From positions 186,001 to 250,000 of the forward strand of contig NZ_CANMYE010000001.1 of the NCBI RefSeq assembly GCF_947502065.1: 64,000 nucleotides of DNA, given 5' to 3'. Numbering within the stretch: position 1 is the first letter of the stretch; each line of letters opens with the position of its first letter. The notes below the pieces were generated by a model. The model saw only the letters and a program-made list of their open reading frames with translations. It was not told the DNA's origin and ran no database searches. The position numbers were made by a program, and so were the translations under genes. The stretch is from an uncultured Pseudoteredinibacter sp. (lineage in GTDB: Bacteria > Pseudomonadota > Gammaproteobacteria > Pseudomonadales > Cellvibrionaceae). Of the stretch, positions 37,301 through 45,112 are shown piece by piece.

Positions 37301-37558
37301 TGCAGTGCTCTGGGCTTGAGCTTAAACCCTTCTGATATAGGCGGAATTGTTGCCAATAGCTATAACAAGAATGGTGTTTGGCATCGCAAGCCTTGGTCAA
37401 ACGCAACCTTTTATGATCATTCGGCAGTTGGTGATTTGATGCTGGATGGTAACGTTGTTTATGAGGTAGTCAGTGGGTCTTGGGTAGAGCTGCTACCAAG
37501 CAGCACCCAGTATTCACAGTACTGGAGTCAGTGGGCAAAGTATTGCCAACATCAATAA
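34382..37558 (+). CDS. Glycoside hydrolase family 9 protein with Ig-like and C-terminal binding-type domains
   Basis: 1058 residues, secreted: signal peptide (about 1-24), an N-terminal CelD_N Ig-like domain (about 28-132), a GH9 (alpha/alpha)6 barrel (about 135-755) with the catalytic-base motif GGWYDAGDYIKF (DAGD at 252-255), two Ig-like domains (about 770-965), and an 86-residue C-terminal module with two Cys and several Trp/Tyr (about 973-1058; GDLMLDGNVVYEV, YWSQWAKYC), resembling a carbohydrate-binding module. GH9 enzymes cut beta-glucans or act as exo-glucosaminidases. The usual P-H-x-R signature after GRNNWGVSMV is not visible and the acid Glu region (WVNMEAMGYQQA) is divergent, so specificity is uncertain. 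AAGGAAA ribosome site; own terminator. Confidence 0.85.
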   Translation: MFRKTKIATAIGLSMLSQMASASAVHDVHFRYNLAGYSPDRPKNIVIMSDKNLSSDEQAAQWVLTRDGEQVASGAITDDMKVADKSDHHSPMQYSYHLDLRQQANVEGSYELSIEGENHEDENASFEVVVDPYGDIVAEMLVHISSRRSGMQNPIKAYRDAMRDALTYSTDSGPQLGVLNANESLSEEQKELALKPHYFDQTAALPVYKLRDVGSSHPNYIAEQGANNIAGNALWGEDSSVASFDVSGGWYDAGDYIKFTLTIAHAAYYMLRAYETNSELFNQHSLASSHYYDGYEGIIHSGAANTGRDAPIILDEAKFGLDFLARTYDLSRPDEFVVQVGDQRDHLNEDLNNEGKRLPIYDGTRHLLADSESAEQIAAKRPILSALSPSHMGLTLAALSLGAKVFEEAGYTEDANYYRAKADALYQRLFDQNTKNGQTKEGILIASAHSYETSTGTDAITDGVQKGTSCVDYSYASLETSNITNNFYNDSVYCSPELPGLYRRSDAANQKSTYDNLGLGAVEYYRLNNGQANALSNANALAQKAGVAAWASWSNVNISLHYRLAQLQQANNQFKSEIDSFRRYSDRKGSGLDSANNLFGLPQQIVWSSLGNHLIAAPYAALGALLDNSGDSSVAQIDPKSNMLYNVLDYTLGRNNWGVSMVHSESVEPEDRLEKYYNWIYTKLDLPTVGAVSQGPASKADYDSQAINGMTPVSLEEKEKRDEFNTAGSVFYEYSKNWVNMEAMGYQQAAALYTWAVASKLEAAVGDSQAGNNKPSINWQSPVDTSVMLGNSLNISVSANDADSGLESVTFRVEQGGQLLSSYSDMDTSDASFSYTWPATELGNFDLSVVATDTEGLSSSLAHSFTVTDLDIQLDLSLSSTVVEKNEQFSIAGNLTGQNADQVDSVKLFIDGLAVGDEDQTSPFEFSHAFGNAGSYSVQLRGYDSSASEIVQSVSNTVTVNDADGSSGGELPMCSALGLSLNPSDIGGIVANSYNKNGVWHRKPWSNATFYDHSAVGDLMLDGNVVYEVVSGSWVELLPSSTQYSQYWSQWAKYCQHQ

Positions 37559-37586
37559 TCTATAGAAACTTTCTCTAGCGCCCGTT

Positions 37587-37618
37587 TAGCGGCCCATTTA
37601 TGGGTCGCTTTTTTTGTT
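37587..37618. terminator. Terminator between GH9 and the AraC regulator
   Basis: AGCGGCCCA (37588-37596) pairs with TGGGTCGCT (37601-37609) with one G-T, followed by seven T on the plus strand. It lies immediately before the stop of the convergent AraC gene. Confidence 0.82.
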
Positions 37619-38752
37619 TTAATACATTGCTTTTTTAAATGTTTCTGAAGGGGATTCCCCATACACCTCTTTATACGTCACTGAAAAGCGACCAAGTTGA
37701 GTGAAACCCCAGCGCGTCGCAATGTTTGTGACACTATTACCATTGGCGGCCAGTAAGTCTTTACGAGCGTGCTCTAAGCGCAGCGCCCGTAAGTAGCTAA
37801 GCGGGCTTTGGCCGCGAAATTTACGAAAGCCTTCGTGTAAAGAGCGTGGGCTGACGCCCGTTTCCTGCACTAAATCATCAATAGTGATCGCCTGGGTAAT
37901 GTGGTTGCGTATGTATTCTTCAGCTTTTTTAACATGGGCCGGGGCTATGGACTGGCCTTTGGCCTGTAGCGCATCACTATAGTTGTGGCGCTGGGCGTGC
38001 AGTAGCTGAGTAATAATCAATTGCTCCATATGCTCAGCACCCGGGCTATTGGTAATAGGGCATATCGATTCAAATTCGGTCAGCATATAGTCGATCAGGC
38101 GCCACCAAGCTCGAACCTTAGGCTGGTCACCCTGCATTAGCAAATCAAACTCTAAAGGCTGATTAAGCGGCCGTGAGATTATTGCTGATAGCTTTTGTTC
38201 GATGGCTTGCCTCGGAATCTGAACCATTAACTGTTCGCAGTCTTCGCTCCAGCGCATAGAAAGGTGTTTATTAGGCGAGGGGATAGACGCGCAATGCTCA
38301 GTGGAGATGGCGCTTTGTTTACCTGAATTAATCTCGGCCCAGCCGCTTAGGGGCAACTGAATGAGAAAGAAGCGATCGAGTTCGCCAGGTTCTATCTCTA
38401 CCTCATTGCCGTATCGCATGTAGTTGAGGGAGATGTCACTCATTTTGGCATGGTGATGCTGAGCGTTTAAGCGGCTACCTCGAGCCAAGCCCAGCTTATG
38501 GTCACAATAGACCTTGGCCACTTCGGCTCGTACAAAGTCGAGGTTATCGGAGTGAAATAACTGGTGTTTGGGCAGAATCATCATCTCGGCAGCCGTCTTA
38601 TTATTGTCTAAGGCACTCTTTACAACACTGCTTTTAGCAGGGTGCTTTTCACTGAATATACCCATCCAAACTGGCCCTGACCAGATGCTAGCGCATAGAA
38701 ATCGTGGTTTTTGGGAGGTTTTGAATAATGTCTGCGTTTTTTGAATAGCCAA
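37619..38752 (-). CDS. AraC family transcriptional regulator
   Basis: 377 residues: an AraC-binding-like N-terminal sensory domain (about 80-250; LIQLPLSGWAEI, LMVQIPRQAIEQKL) and a C-terminal AraC helix-turn-helix (ITIDDLVQETGVSPRSLHEGF and VTNIATRWGFTQLGRFSVTY). This architecture is common among regulators of aromatic and amine catabolism. The start is TTG at 38752 with AAAGGA six bases upstream; the first about 57 residues are not part of the known fold, so a later ATG near MILPKHQLF is an alternative. Its promoter carries a TTACATGTAA site 54 bases upstream, hinting that a regulator acting at 17665 also controls it. Confidence 0.88.
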   Translation of the reverse strand: MAIQKTQTLFKTSQKPRFLCASIWSGPVWMGIFSEKHPAKSSVVKSALDNNKTAAEMMILPKHQLFHSDNLDFVRAEVAKVYCDHKLGLARGSRLNAQHHHAKMSDISLNYMRYGNEVEIEPGELDRFFLIQLPLSGWAEINSGKQSAISTEHCASIPSPNKHLSMRWSEDCEQLMVQIPRQAIEQKLSAIISRPLNQPLEFDLLMQGDQPKVRAWWRLIDYMLTEFESICPITNSPGAEHMEQLIITQLLHAQRHNYSDALQAKGQSIAPAHVKKAEEYIRNHITQAITIDDLVQETGVSPRSLHEGFRKFRGQSPLSYLRALRLEHARKDLLAANGNSVTNIATRWGFTQLGRFSVTYKEVYGESPSETFKKAMY

Positions 38753-38805
38753 GATTTCCTTTAGTTACTAAAGGTTATTAGCTGTTGTCTGCTTATATCT
38801 TAGTG

Positions 38806-38815
38806 TTACATGTAA
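38806..38815. promoter_or_regulatory. TTACATGTAA palindrome between the AraC regulator and GIN-protein genes
   Basis: Identical to the core of the 22-bp palindrome at 17659-17680 and to the site at 31554. It is 54 bases upstream of the AraC start and 91 upstream of the GIN-domain gene. Confidence 0.55.
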
Positions 38816-38905
38816 AGTAAATAATTTTTAGCGTGATGTAACCCTTTTCAGAAAAGTGCTCGTCTAAGTTTGTAACCAACACAATAAGATATCGAGACAC
38901 ACATT

Positions 38906-39667
38906 ATGAACCTACGTTCTTACACTAAGCTTGCCGCCATTGCTCTAGCCACCGCTTCATTATCGGCCTGTCATATTCATTTGGACCTGGAAGATGGTGA
39001 CGGTGATTGGTCGTACAGCTCAGGTCGGATTAAGGGTTCTGGTGTGAAATCTACCCAGAGTATTGATATCGGCAGTTTCGAAAATCTGCGCTTAAACTCC
39101 TCCGCTGATGTTCAGATCAGCCTTGGTAAGTCCCAGCAGATTACCCTTACTACAGACGATAACCTGCTCAGCAACGTCAGCTTCACCATCAAGGGCGATA
39201 CCTTGGTAATCTCTAACGATAAAAGCTACCGCACTAAACTGGGCACCAAGATTGATATCGAAGTACCTGAGTTGGACACGGTGAAAGTATACGGCTCTGG
39301 CGATATCGAGTTAGACGGCGCTGAGCATATGCGTGACTTTGCTGCTCGGGTATATGGCTCTGGTGATATTGCACTTGACGATATTGAAGTGAGTAACCTT
39401 GAGCTTGAGGTTAATGGTAGCGGCGATATCGTAGTTGATGGTCGAACGAAAGATCTGCGTATTAAAGTTAATGGTAGCGGCGATATCGATGCGCGCTCAC
39501 TGGAAGCGCGCAATGCTCAAGCTAGAGTAAATGGTTCGGGTGATATTGTATTGCATGCGACTGAAGAGCTTAATGCAGCCGTTTCTGGAAGTGGTGATAT
39601 TCGTTACAAAGGATCGCCTAAGGTTTCTGTTAAAGATAATGGTAGCGGCGATGTTCGCTCTCTGTAA
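38906..39667 (+). CDS. GIN-domain (DUF2807) lipoprotein with GSGD repeats
   Basis: 253 residues. A lipoprotein signal peptide with lipobox LSAC (Cys22) is followed by an acidic stretch and a head-GIN beta-helix domain. The C-terminal half contains seven YGSGDI/NGSGDI/SGSGDI units about 18-21 residues apart, one per beta-helix coil. At DNA level two of them share an identical 22-base stretch (39411-39432 and 39468-39489). The family is exported and common in Bacteroidetes and gammaproteobacteria, with no established role. It should sit in the outer membrane facing the periplasm or surface. Confidence 0.88.
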   Translation: MNLRSYTKLAAIALATASLSACHIHLDLEDGDGDWSYSSGRIKGSGVKSTQSIDIGSFENLRLNSSADVQISLGKSQQITLTTDDNLLSNVSFTIKGDTLVISNDKSYRTKLGTKIDIEVPELDTVKVYGSGDIELDGAEHMRDFAARVYGSGDIALDDIEVSNLELEVNGSGDIVVDGRTKDLRIKVNGSGDIDARSLEARNAQARVNGSGDIVLHATEELNAAVSGSGDIRYKGSPKVSVKDNGSGDVRSL

Positions 39668-39684
39668 GATTTAGTTTACGAGCT

Positions 39685-39722
39685 AAAAGCCCTGCTTAGG
39701 TTTCCCTAGCGGGGCTTTTTTT
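39685..39722. terminator. Terminator after the GIN-protein gene
   Basis: AAAAGCCCTGCTTAGG pairs with CCCTAGCGGGGCTTTT around a short loop with one bulge, then seven T. It separates two convergent genes and may act both ways. Confidence 0.85.
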
Positions 39723-39724
39723 GT

Positions 39725-41305
39725 TTATCCCGTAATAGATTTTGCGACCAAATAACCTGAGCCGCCACCAAGTCCAGGCCCTGGGTGTGTGGATGCTCCA
39801 ATGTGATAAACATTACTTACTGGCGTTTGGTGGTTTTTAAGGGCTTTTAATGGGCGCCAAAACAAAAACTGATCCAAGCTGCAGACGCCAGAATAGGCAT
39901 CGCCGTGCAATAAATTAATATTGGCGTTTTCCAAATCTTTGGGTGAGTAAACCACACGTTTTAGTGTGGCGCTTTTCAGGTTAAGAATATTTTCACTCAG
40001 CTGTTCAATCACCCGATCAGCATAGGTTTCTCGAATATCTTCGTTCCATTGTCCATCAGCAGGGCATTCAATTTCGGCTCGAACATCACCTTTGATAAGT
40101 TGAGGAATTTCCTGTAATTGAATCCATAAAATCCACTTGCCATCTGGCGCTCGGCTCTGATCAAGAGCTACCGGTTGGCATACGACAATGGTGGATTTAT
40201 CAGGTAATAACCCACAATCGGCTTCGGTAACGGCTTTAGATACCGCATCTAAACCCGGGGTGACGTGAAGCATAACCACATCTTTTATTTGGGGATCTTG
40301 CCATTGGGCCGGTTCATCCATGGCGATGTGGATCATCATCATGCCGCGACCGTAGCGATAGTCTTTTGCTTGCTGCTTTACTTCAGTCGGGATGCTGGCT
40401 TGTGGTAAGAGCTGGCCGTATAAAGCAGTGGGTGTCACATTGGCGATTACGCCTTTGTTGGCGGCAAAGCGGGTCCCATCTTTGCTAATTACCGCAGTAG
40501 CTTTATTGTTTTCAACAATAATTTCACTGATATCTTGTTGTGCAATAAGCTTGCCGCCATTTTCTTCGATAAGAGCTTTGTAGGCATCAACAATACCTTG
40601 GTTGCCCCCTTTAACGACGGGGTTGCCGGTTTGCTCAATACTAAAGGCCATCACTTGGTTCATTAAACCGGAAAACGAAGATTCTGGACCGAGGCCCGCA
40701 TGTAGCACCCACGGTGCTAGCATGGCACGTGATAGTGGGGATTTAAAATCACGCTCCAGCCAGCTACGGGTATTGGCCATTGCATCAGCTGCAAAGTTTA
40801 GAATGCCTTGCAGTCCAAGTTTCCAAGTGTATTTTAGTAACAGTTTTACGGTTGCGAAGCTCCATAGTGAAGAGCCTAGCAAGCCAAAAACCAATTCGGC
40901 TTTGTGCTCTAAATCTTGCATGGCGGCCTGGTAGCGATCACCGTCGCCAGGGCTAAGCTCATTCATAGCGTCGATGTTCTTTTGGCGGTCACGTTGCAGT
41001 ACCAAGCTGTCCCCATTTGGAAGTACGACGCCGGTAGGGCTATCGTTATTGCAATACTCTAGCCCTAGGCGATGTAAGTCTTCTCCTAATTCGGCATAGG
41101 CTGGTGAGGAAACTACTAATGGATGTACCGCTGAAAACACTTCGTGTTTAAAACCAGGCAGACTTATTTCTTCGGTTTTAATGCAGCCACCAAAATGATC
41201 GTTTCGCTCTAACACAATTACAGAATACCCAGCTTTGGCCAGCAGTGCTGCGCAAACTAATGAATTCATGCCGCTGCCAATGATGATGTAGTCACTGCTG
41301 TGCAT
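39725..41305 (-). CDS. Phytoene-dehydrogenase-like FAD oxidoreductase (PYROXD2-like)
   Basis: 526 residues with an N-terminal FAD-binding GSGMNSLVCAALLAKAG and ERNDHFGGCI, and a C-terminal GASTHPGPGLGGGSGYLVA that closes the flavin site. Overall it matches the CrtI/PYROXD2 branch of FAD-dependent amine-oxidase-type proteins. There is no carotenoid gene nearby, so carotenoid synthesis is unlikely; an oxidoreductase acting on a lipophilic substrate is more plausible. It is divergent from the StyA-like gene with a 234-base spacer containing GCGGCTT-N15-AAGCCGC (41405-41433). Confidence 0.85.
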   Translation of the reverse strand: MHSSDYIIIGSGMNSLVCAALLAKAGYSVIVLERNDHFGGCIKTEEISLPGFKHEVFSAVHPLVVSSPAYAELGEDLHRLGLEYCNNDSPTGVVLPNGDSLVLQRDRQKNIDAMNELSPGDGDRYQAAMQDLEHKAELVFGLLGSSLWSFATVKLLLKYTWKLGLQGILNFAADAMANTRSWLERDFKSPLSRAMLAPWVLHAGLGPESSFSGLMNQVMAFSIEQTGNPVVKGGNQGIVDAYKALIEENGGKLIAQQDISEIIVENNKATAVISKDGTRFAANKGVIANVTPTALYGQLLPQASIPTEVKQQAKDYRYGRGMMMIHIAMDEPAQWQDPQIKDVVMLHVTPGLDAVSKAVTEADCGLLPDKSTIVVCQPVALDQSRAPDGKWILWIQLQEIPQLIKGDVRAEIECPADGQWNEDIRETYADRVIEQLSENILNLKSATLKRVVYSPKDLENANINLLHGDAYSGVCSLDQFLFWRPLKALKNHQTPVSNVYHIGASTHPGPGLGGGSGYLVAKSITG

Positions 41306-41539
41306 AGAAGGTTCCTCACTCGTTGTTGTTATTTTTACCGCTCTAACATAACCCGACTCCAGCTTTCAAAGAACCGATATTTAGCGGCGATTAGGGATTT
41401 ATGCGCGGCTTGTACAGGTGCTGCGTAAGCCGCATAGTTTTCGCGCTCGGCGACACGTTAAATAAAAATAAGCGTGGAAATAAGCGCGGTGGAAGAGTGT
41501 GTATAAGCGCTTCTTAGCCGTAACATAGAGGATAAAGTG

Positions 41540-42745
41540 ATGAGAAAAATAACGATTATTGGCGCTGGCCAAAGCGGTTTGCAGTTGGGTATTGGATTGC
41601 TGAAACATGGCTACGAGGTGAAGCTTATCACCAATAAGACGGCAGAAGAAGTTGCTGCCGGCCGGGTGCTTTCTAGCCAGTGCATGTTTGATATGGCTTT
41701 ACAAAACGAGCGCGATCTTGGTTTGAATTTCTTTGATGACGATTGTCCTTGGGTAGATGGTATTGGTTTTAAAATTAAAGACACCCCTATTGCTTGGCAG
41801 CACCGTTTAGATAAACCAGCCCAATCGGTGGATCAGCGCGTAAAAATGCCAGTATGGATGAAAACCTTCACAGATCGTGGCGGTGAACTAGTGATCGATG
41901 AAGTGGATGTGGCTGACTTAGATCGTTTGTCGGCTGAGTGTGATTTGTTGCTGGTCGCTTCGGGTAAAGGTGATATTGGCAAAATGTTTGAACGCGATGC
42001 GGTGCGTTCATCTTTCGATAAACCTATGCGTGCTTTAGGCTTGACCTACGTAAAAGGTATGAAAGCACGTGAAGATTTCTCGGCGGTAGACTTTAATCTT
42101 ATTCCTGGGGTGGGTGAGTATTTTACCTTTCCTGCGCTAACGACCAGCGGCCCATGCGATATCATGGTGTTTGAAGGTGTACCAGGTGGCCCTATGGATT
42201 GTTGGCAAGGCGTAGATTCACCTGACCAACACTTGCAGATCAGCAAGGATATTATCGCAGAGTTTGTTCCGCAAGATATGGAGCGCATTAAAGATATCGA
42301 ACTAACGGATGATAACGGTATTCTCGCTGGGCGCTTCCCCCCTACCATTCGTAATCCAATTGGTCGCTTACCATCCGGTCGAATTGCCTATGGCATAGCT
42401 GATACGGTTTGTTTGAATGACCCTATTACCGGGCAAGGTTCGAATAATGCCAGCAAATGCGTCGCCGTTCACTTAGCCAGTATTTTGGCCAATGCTGATC
42501 AGCCCTTTGATGAAAAGTGGATGTTAAAAACCTTCGATAAGTATTGGAGTTACGCACAGTGGGTTGTGTCTTGGACCAATGCTTTATTGCTGCCGCCCAC
42601 CGAAAAAATGGTACAGGTTTTGGCAGCCTGTGGCGATGACGAAGCTATGGCTCAGCGCTTTGTGAATGGCTTTGATGATCCGCGTGATTACTATCCTTGG
42701 TTTATGGAGCCAAACCAGGTTGATGTGGCGGGTAACTGGACTTAA
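41540..42745 (+). CDS. StyA-like FAD-dependent styrene/indole monooxygenase, oxygenase component
   Basis: 401 residues with the dinucleotide motif ITIIGAGQSGLQLGIGLL at the start and the StyA family features LLVASGKGDIG, PCDIMVFEGVPGGPMD, NPIGRLPSGRIAYGIADTV and DPITGQGSNNASK. Group E monooxygenases use FADH2 supplied by a separate reductase to epoxidise styrene or oxidise indole. No styB-like gene is adjacent; the flavin reductase at 31906 could serve. ATG at 41540 has GAGG eight bases upstream. In marine bacteria such proteins are often detached from styrene pathways, so the true substrate may differ. Confidence 0.87.
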   Translation: MRKITIIGAGQSGLQLGIGLLKHGYEVKLITNKTAEEVAAGRVLSSQCMFDMALQNERDLGLNFFDDDCPWVDGIGFKIKDTPIAWQHRLDKPAQSVDQRVKMPVWMKTFTDRGGELVIDEVDVADLDRLSAECDLLLVASGKGDIGKMFERDAVRSSFDKPMRALGLTYVKGMKAREDFSAVDFNLIPGVGEYFTFPALTTSGPCDIMVFEGVPGGPMDCWQGVDSPDQHLQISKDIIAEFVPQDMERIKDIELTDDNGILAGRFPPTIRNPIGRLPSGRIAYGIADTVCLNDPITGQGSNNASKCVAVHLASILANADQPFDEKWMLKTFDKYWSYAQWVVSWTNALLLPPTEKMVQVLAACGDDEAMAQRFVNGFDDPRDYYPWFMEPNQVDVAGNWT

Positions 42746-42800
42746 TAGCTGTTATTAACTTTGGTACTCAATGATTGAGTAAAAAGAGGAATGGCTGCTG

Positions 42801-42826
42801 GCTGAGACAGTCAGCGCTTTTTCTTT
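42801..42826 (+). terminator. Weak terminator after the StyA-like gene
   Basis: GCTGA (42801-42805) pairs with TCAGC (42811-42815), followed by CTTTTTCTTT. It is a short stem, so moderate support. Confidence 0.5.
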
Positions 42827-43088
42827 AATTGGCTATCGGTAAAACATAGCGGCCACGAAGCTGACCATCTATATAGGCGGCTTCGACAATGGAGCCTTCA
42901 AAGCGTGCATTTTCGTCAATAAGATAAGCTGGTACTTTTATCTGAATGGCGGGATCTATGTCTAAAGCGAGCAGGGCATACCAGCGGGTATCGCTTTGAT
43001 TGAGATGTCGTACATTAGGAACTACGCGCCCTTGCTCGACAACGCCGATAACGCGAAATTTACGCCACTGTGTATTCTGATTGGCCAA
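42825..43088 (-). CDS. Small conserved-looking hypothetical protein
   Basis: 87 residues, soluble, mixed beta/alpha, with no signal peptide, membrane helix or cysteine. Notable stretches are RKFRVIGVVEQGRVVPN and EAAYIDGQLRGRYVLPI, which suggest a small beta-barrel. I do not recognise the family. Codon use resembles its neighbours. It is convergent with the StyA-like gene and lies downstream of the acyl-CoA ligase on the same strand, though a terminator separates them. Confidence 0.55.
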   Translation of the reverse strand: MANQNTQWRKFRVIGVVEQGRVVPNVRHLNQSDTRWYALLALDIDPAIQIKVPAYLIDENARFEGSIVEAAYIDGQLRGRYVLPIAN

Positions 43089-43198
43089 TGGCCTGCCTCG
43101 CTATTGTGCTTCCTGCTGCCAATTTATAGCAATTAGCAAATAATTCAATCCATTAATAAATAAGGGTAGCGGTGAATTTAACAATTTAAAACAGGCCA

Positions 43199-43232
43199 CA
43201 AAAAAACGGGCCATTAAGGCCCGCATTTTTTA
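43199..43232. terminator. Terminator downstream of the acyl-CoA ligase
   Basis: CGGGCC (43207-43212) and GGCCCG (43218-43223) flank an ATTAA loop, with A runs before and T runs after; it serves the minus-strand ligase gene and could act in both directions. Confidence 0.85.
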
Positions 43233-43249
43233 TTTTCGTGGAAGAGGCT

Positions 43250-44878
43250 TTACACATCGCTCCACTGAAAGTTTTGGTACTCGTCGCGTAAATCTTTCTT
43301 GCTCAGTTTACCTGTTGCGGTATGAGGCAATTGTTCAACGAACACGCAGTCTGCAGGAATCCACCATTTGGCAACTTTACCTTCAAACCAGTCTAGCATT
43401 TCCTCTTTACTGATTTCTTCGCCTTCTTTAACGATGGCTAACAGCAGAGGGCGCTCGGTCCATTTCGGATGAGACACACCAATAACCGCCGCTTCGGCAA
43501 TCTTAGGGTTATCTACCGCACAGTTTTCCAGCTCGATAGAAGAAATCCACTCGCCGCCAGATTTAATCACGTCTTTGGTGCGATCGGTAATTTGCATCAG
43601 TGAGTTTTCATCCATAAAGGATACATCACCGGTTTCAAACCAGCCGTCTTCAGCGCCGCCAGTGTCAAGCTTATGGTAGCGCTCGGTAATAAATGGGCCA
43701 CGCACTTGTACCGCGCCGGAAGATTCTCCGTCCCAAGGCAGTTCATTGCCATCTGGATCAACAATACGTAGATCTACCCCATAAATCGGGCGGCCTTGAC
43801 GCAGGCGATGGGTATCGAACTCTTCTTTGCTCATGTTTTCATGGGCATCTTCAGCAACACGGTTATAGGTTCCAAGTGGGCTCATTTCCGTCATACCCCA
43901 AGCGTGCTGCACGGTAACATTGTACTGTTCGCGGAAGGCATCGAAGATGGATAGTGGGCAAGCTGAGCCACCAACGGTTACACGATTCAGCGTATCGACG
44001 GTTTTGCCAGTTTTCTCTAGATACTGTAGTAGCGCTAGCCAAACGGTTGGAACGCCTGCCGAGCAAGTAATGCTCTCAGAGTTGATTAAGTCGCATAAGG
44101 TTTCGCCGTCACCCATCTTAGGACCAGGCATTACCAATTTCACACCTGCCATCGGGGCAGAGTAAACCAAGCCCCAGCCATTAACGTGGAACATAGGCAC
44201 GATAGGCATGGTCACGTCATTACGTGATAAACAGAAGGCATCAGGCAGTGAGCTGGCATAGCAATGCAAAACGGTAGAGCGGTGGCTATAGACCACACCT
44301 TTAGGGTTACCAGTTGTACCTGAGGTATAACAAATCGCCGATGCCGAATTCTCATCCAGCTCTGGCCAATCAAAGCTATCGGATTCGCCTTCCAGCAAAG
44401 TTTCGTAGCAATGTACATTGCGCAGGCTGGTTTCTGGCATATGGGCTTCGTCGGTAAGCACAACATAGCCTTTTACGCCGCTCAGCTGATCTTGTAAGCG
44501 CTCCATAGTGCCAACAAAGGCCACATCGATAAATACCCACTGATCTTCAGCGTGATTAATAATGTAGTCGATCTGCTCATCAAATAAACGCGGGTTCACG
44601 GTGTGGCAAACCATGCCAGAACAAGAGATCGCGTAATACAGCTCTAGGTGACGGTAGTCATTCCAGGCCAAGGTGCCGATGACGTCGCCTTGCTTGGCGC
44701 CAATCTTCTCTAATGCATTGGCGAGTTTGCGTACGCGGGCAAAGGCGTCTTTATAGGTATAGCGGTGGCGAGGGTTATCAGCGGTTACTGAGACCACTTC
44801 GACATTTGGGTAAACTTTGTCCGCAAAGTTCATCACAGAAGTGATGTTTAGCGGCATATTCATCATCGTGCTTTGCAT
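43250..44878 (-). CDS. AMP-dependent acyl-CoA ligase (medium/long-chain fatty acid or aryl type)
   Basis: 542 residues of the ANL superfamily: P-loop [17 protein letters not shown], the motif [12 protein letters not shown], the hinge [22 protein letters not shown], and the catalytic Lys near [14 protein letters not shown]. It activates a carboxylic acid with ATP and CoA. Length and motifs match the AlkK-like medium-chain branch; an aromatic acid is possible given the neighbours. Longer starts exist, but GGAG lies six bases before the ATG at 44878 and the family begins there. Two inverted repeats in the spacer upstream may regulate it. Confidence 0.9.
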   Translation of the reverse strand: MQSTMMNMPLNITSVMNFADKVYPNVEVVSVTADNPRHRYTYKDAFARVRKLANALEKIGAKQGDVIGTLAWNDYRHLELYYAISCSGMVCHTVNPRLFDEQIDYIINHAEDQWVFIDVAFVGTMERLQDQLSGVKGYVVLTDEAHMPETSLRNVHCYETLLEGESDSFDWPELDENSASAICYTSGTTGNPKGVVYSHRSTVLHCYASSLPDAFCLSRNDVTMPIVPMFHVNGWGLVYSAPMAGVKLVMPGPKMGDGETLCDLINSESITCSAGVPTVWLALLQYLEKTGKTVDTLNRVTVGGSACPLSIFDAFREQYNVTVQHAWGMTEMSPLGTYNRVAEDAHENMSKEEFDTHRLRQGRPIYGVDLRIVDPDGNELPWDGESSGAVQVRGPFITERYHKLDTGGAEDGWFETGDVSFMDENSLMQITDRTKDVIKSGGEWISSIELENCAVDNPKIAEAAVIGVSHPKWTERPLLLAIVKEGEEISKEEMLDWFEGKVAKWWIPADCVFVEQLPHTATGKLSKKDLRDEYQNFQWSDV

Positions 44879-44918
44879 GGGATGCTCCATTTTATTTTCA
44901 TCGCGGTGCCTGGGCCAA

Positions 44919-44963
44919 TGTGGTTTATCGCTAACCACAATGACCACCAAGGCTTTAGCCTTG
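44919..44963. promoter_or_regulatory. Two adjacent inverted repeats upstream of the acyl-CoA ligase
   Basis: TGTGGTT-N7-AACCACA (44919-44939) and CAAGGC-TTTA-GCCTTG (44948-44963) lie 41-85 bases upstream of the ligase start. They could be operator sites or leader hairpins. Confidence 0.4.
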
Positions 44964-45112
44964 AGGGACGGGCTCAAGTATAAATTCAAACGCTTGTTTG
45001 ATGCTAGCCTGAAAAGGGTGAATTGTTTTACATATTACGCCCTTTTGCTTGGTGCACCACTGAATAATGGCGTTGGAGCTGCCCTTTAAAACGACCGCTT
45101 ACAGATATGCTT

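Noticed and set aside
39291..39667. CRISPR-like array
   Set aside because: The repeats are in-frame GSGD codons of a lipoprotein gene with no spacers of unique sequence.
39725..41305. Carotenoid phytoene desaturase (crtI)
   Set aside because: No other carotenoid genes are present and the sequence fits the PYROXD2-like branch better.
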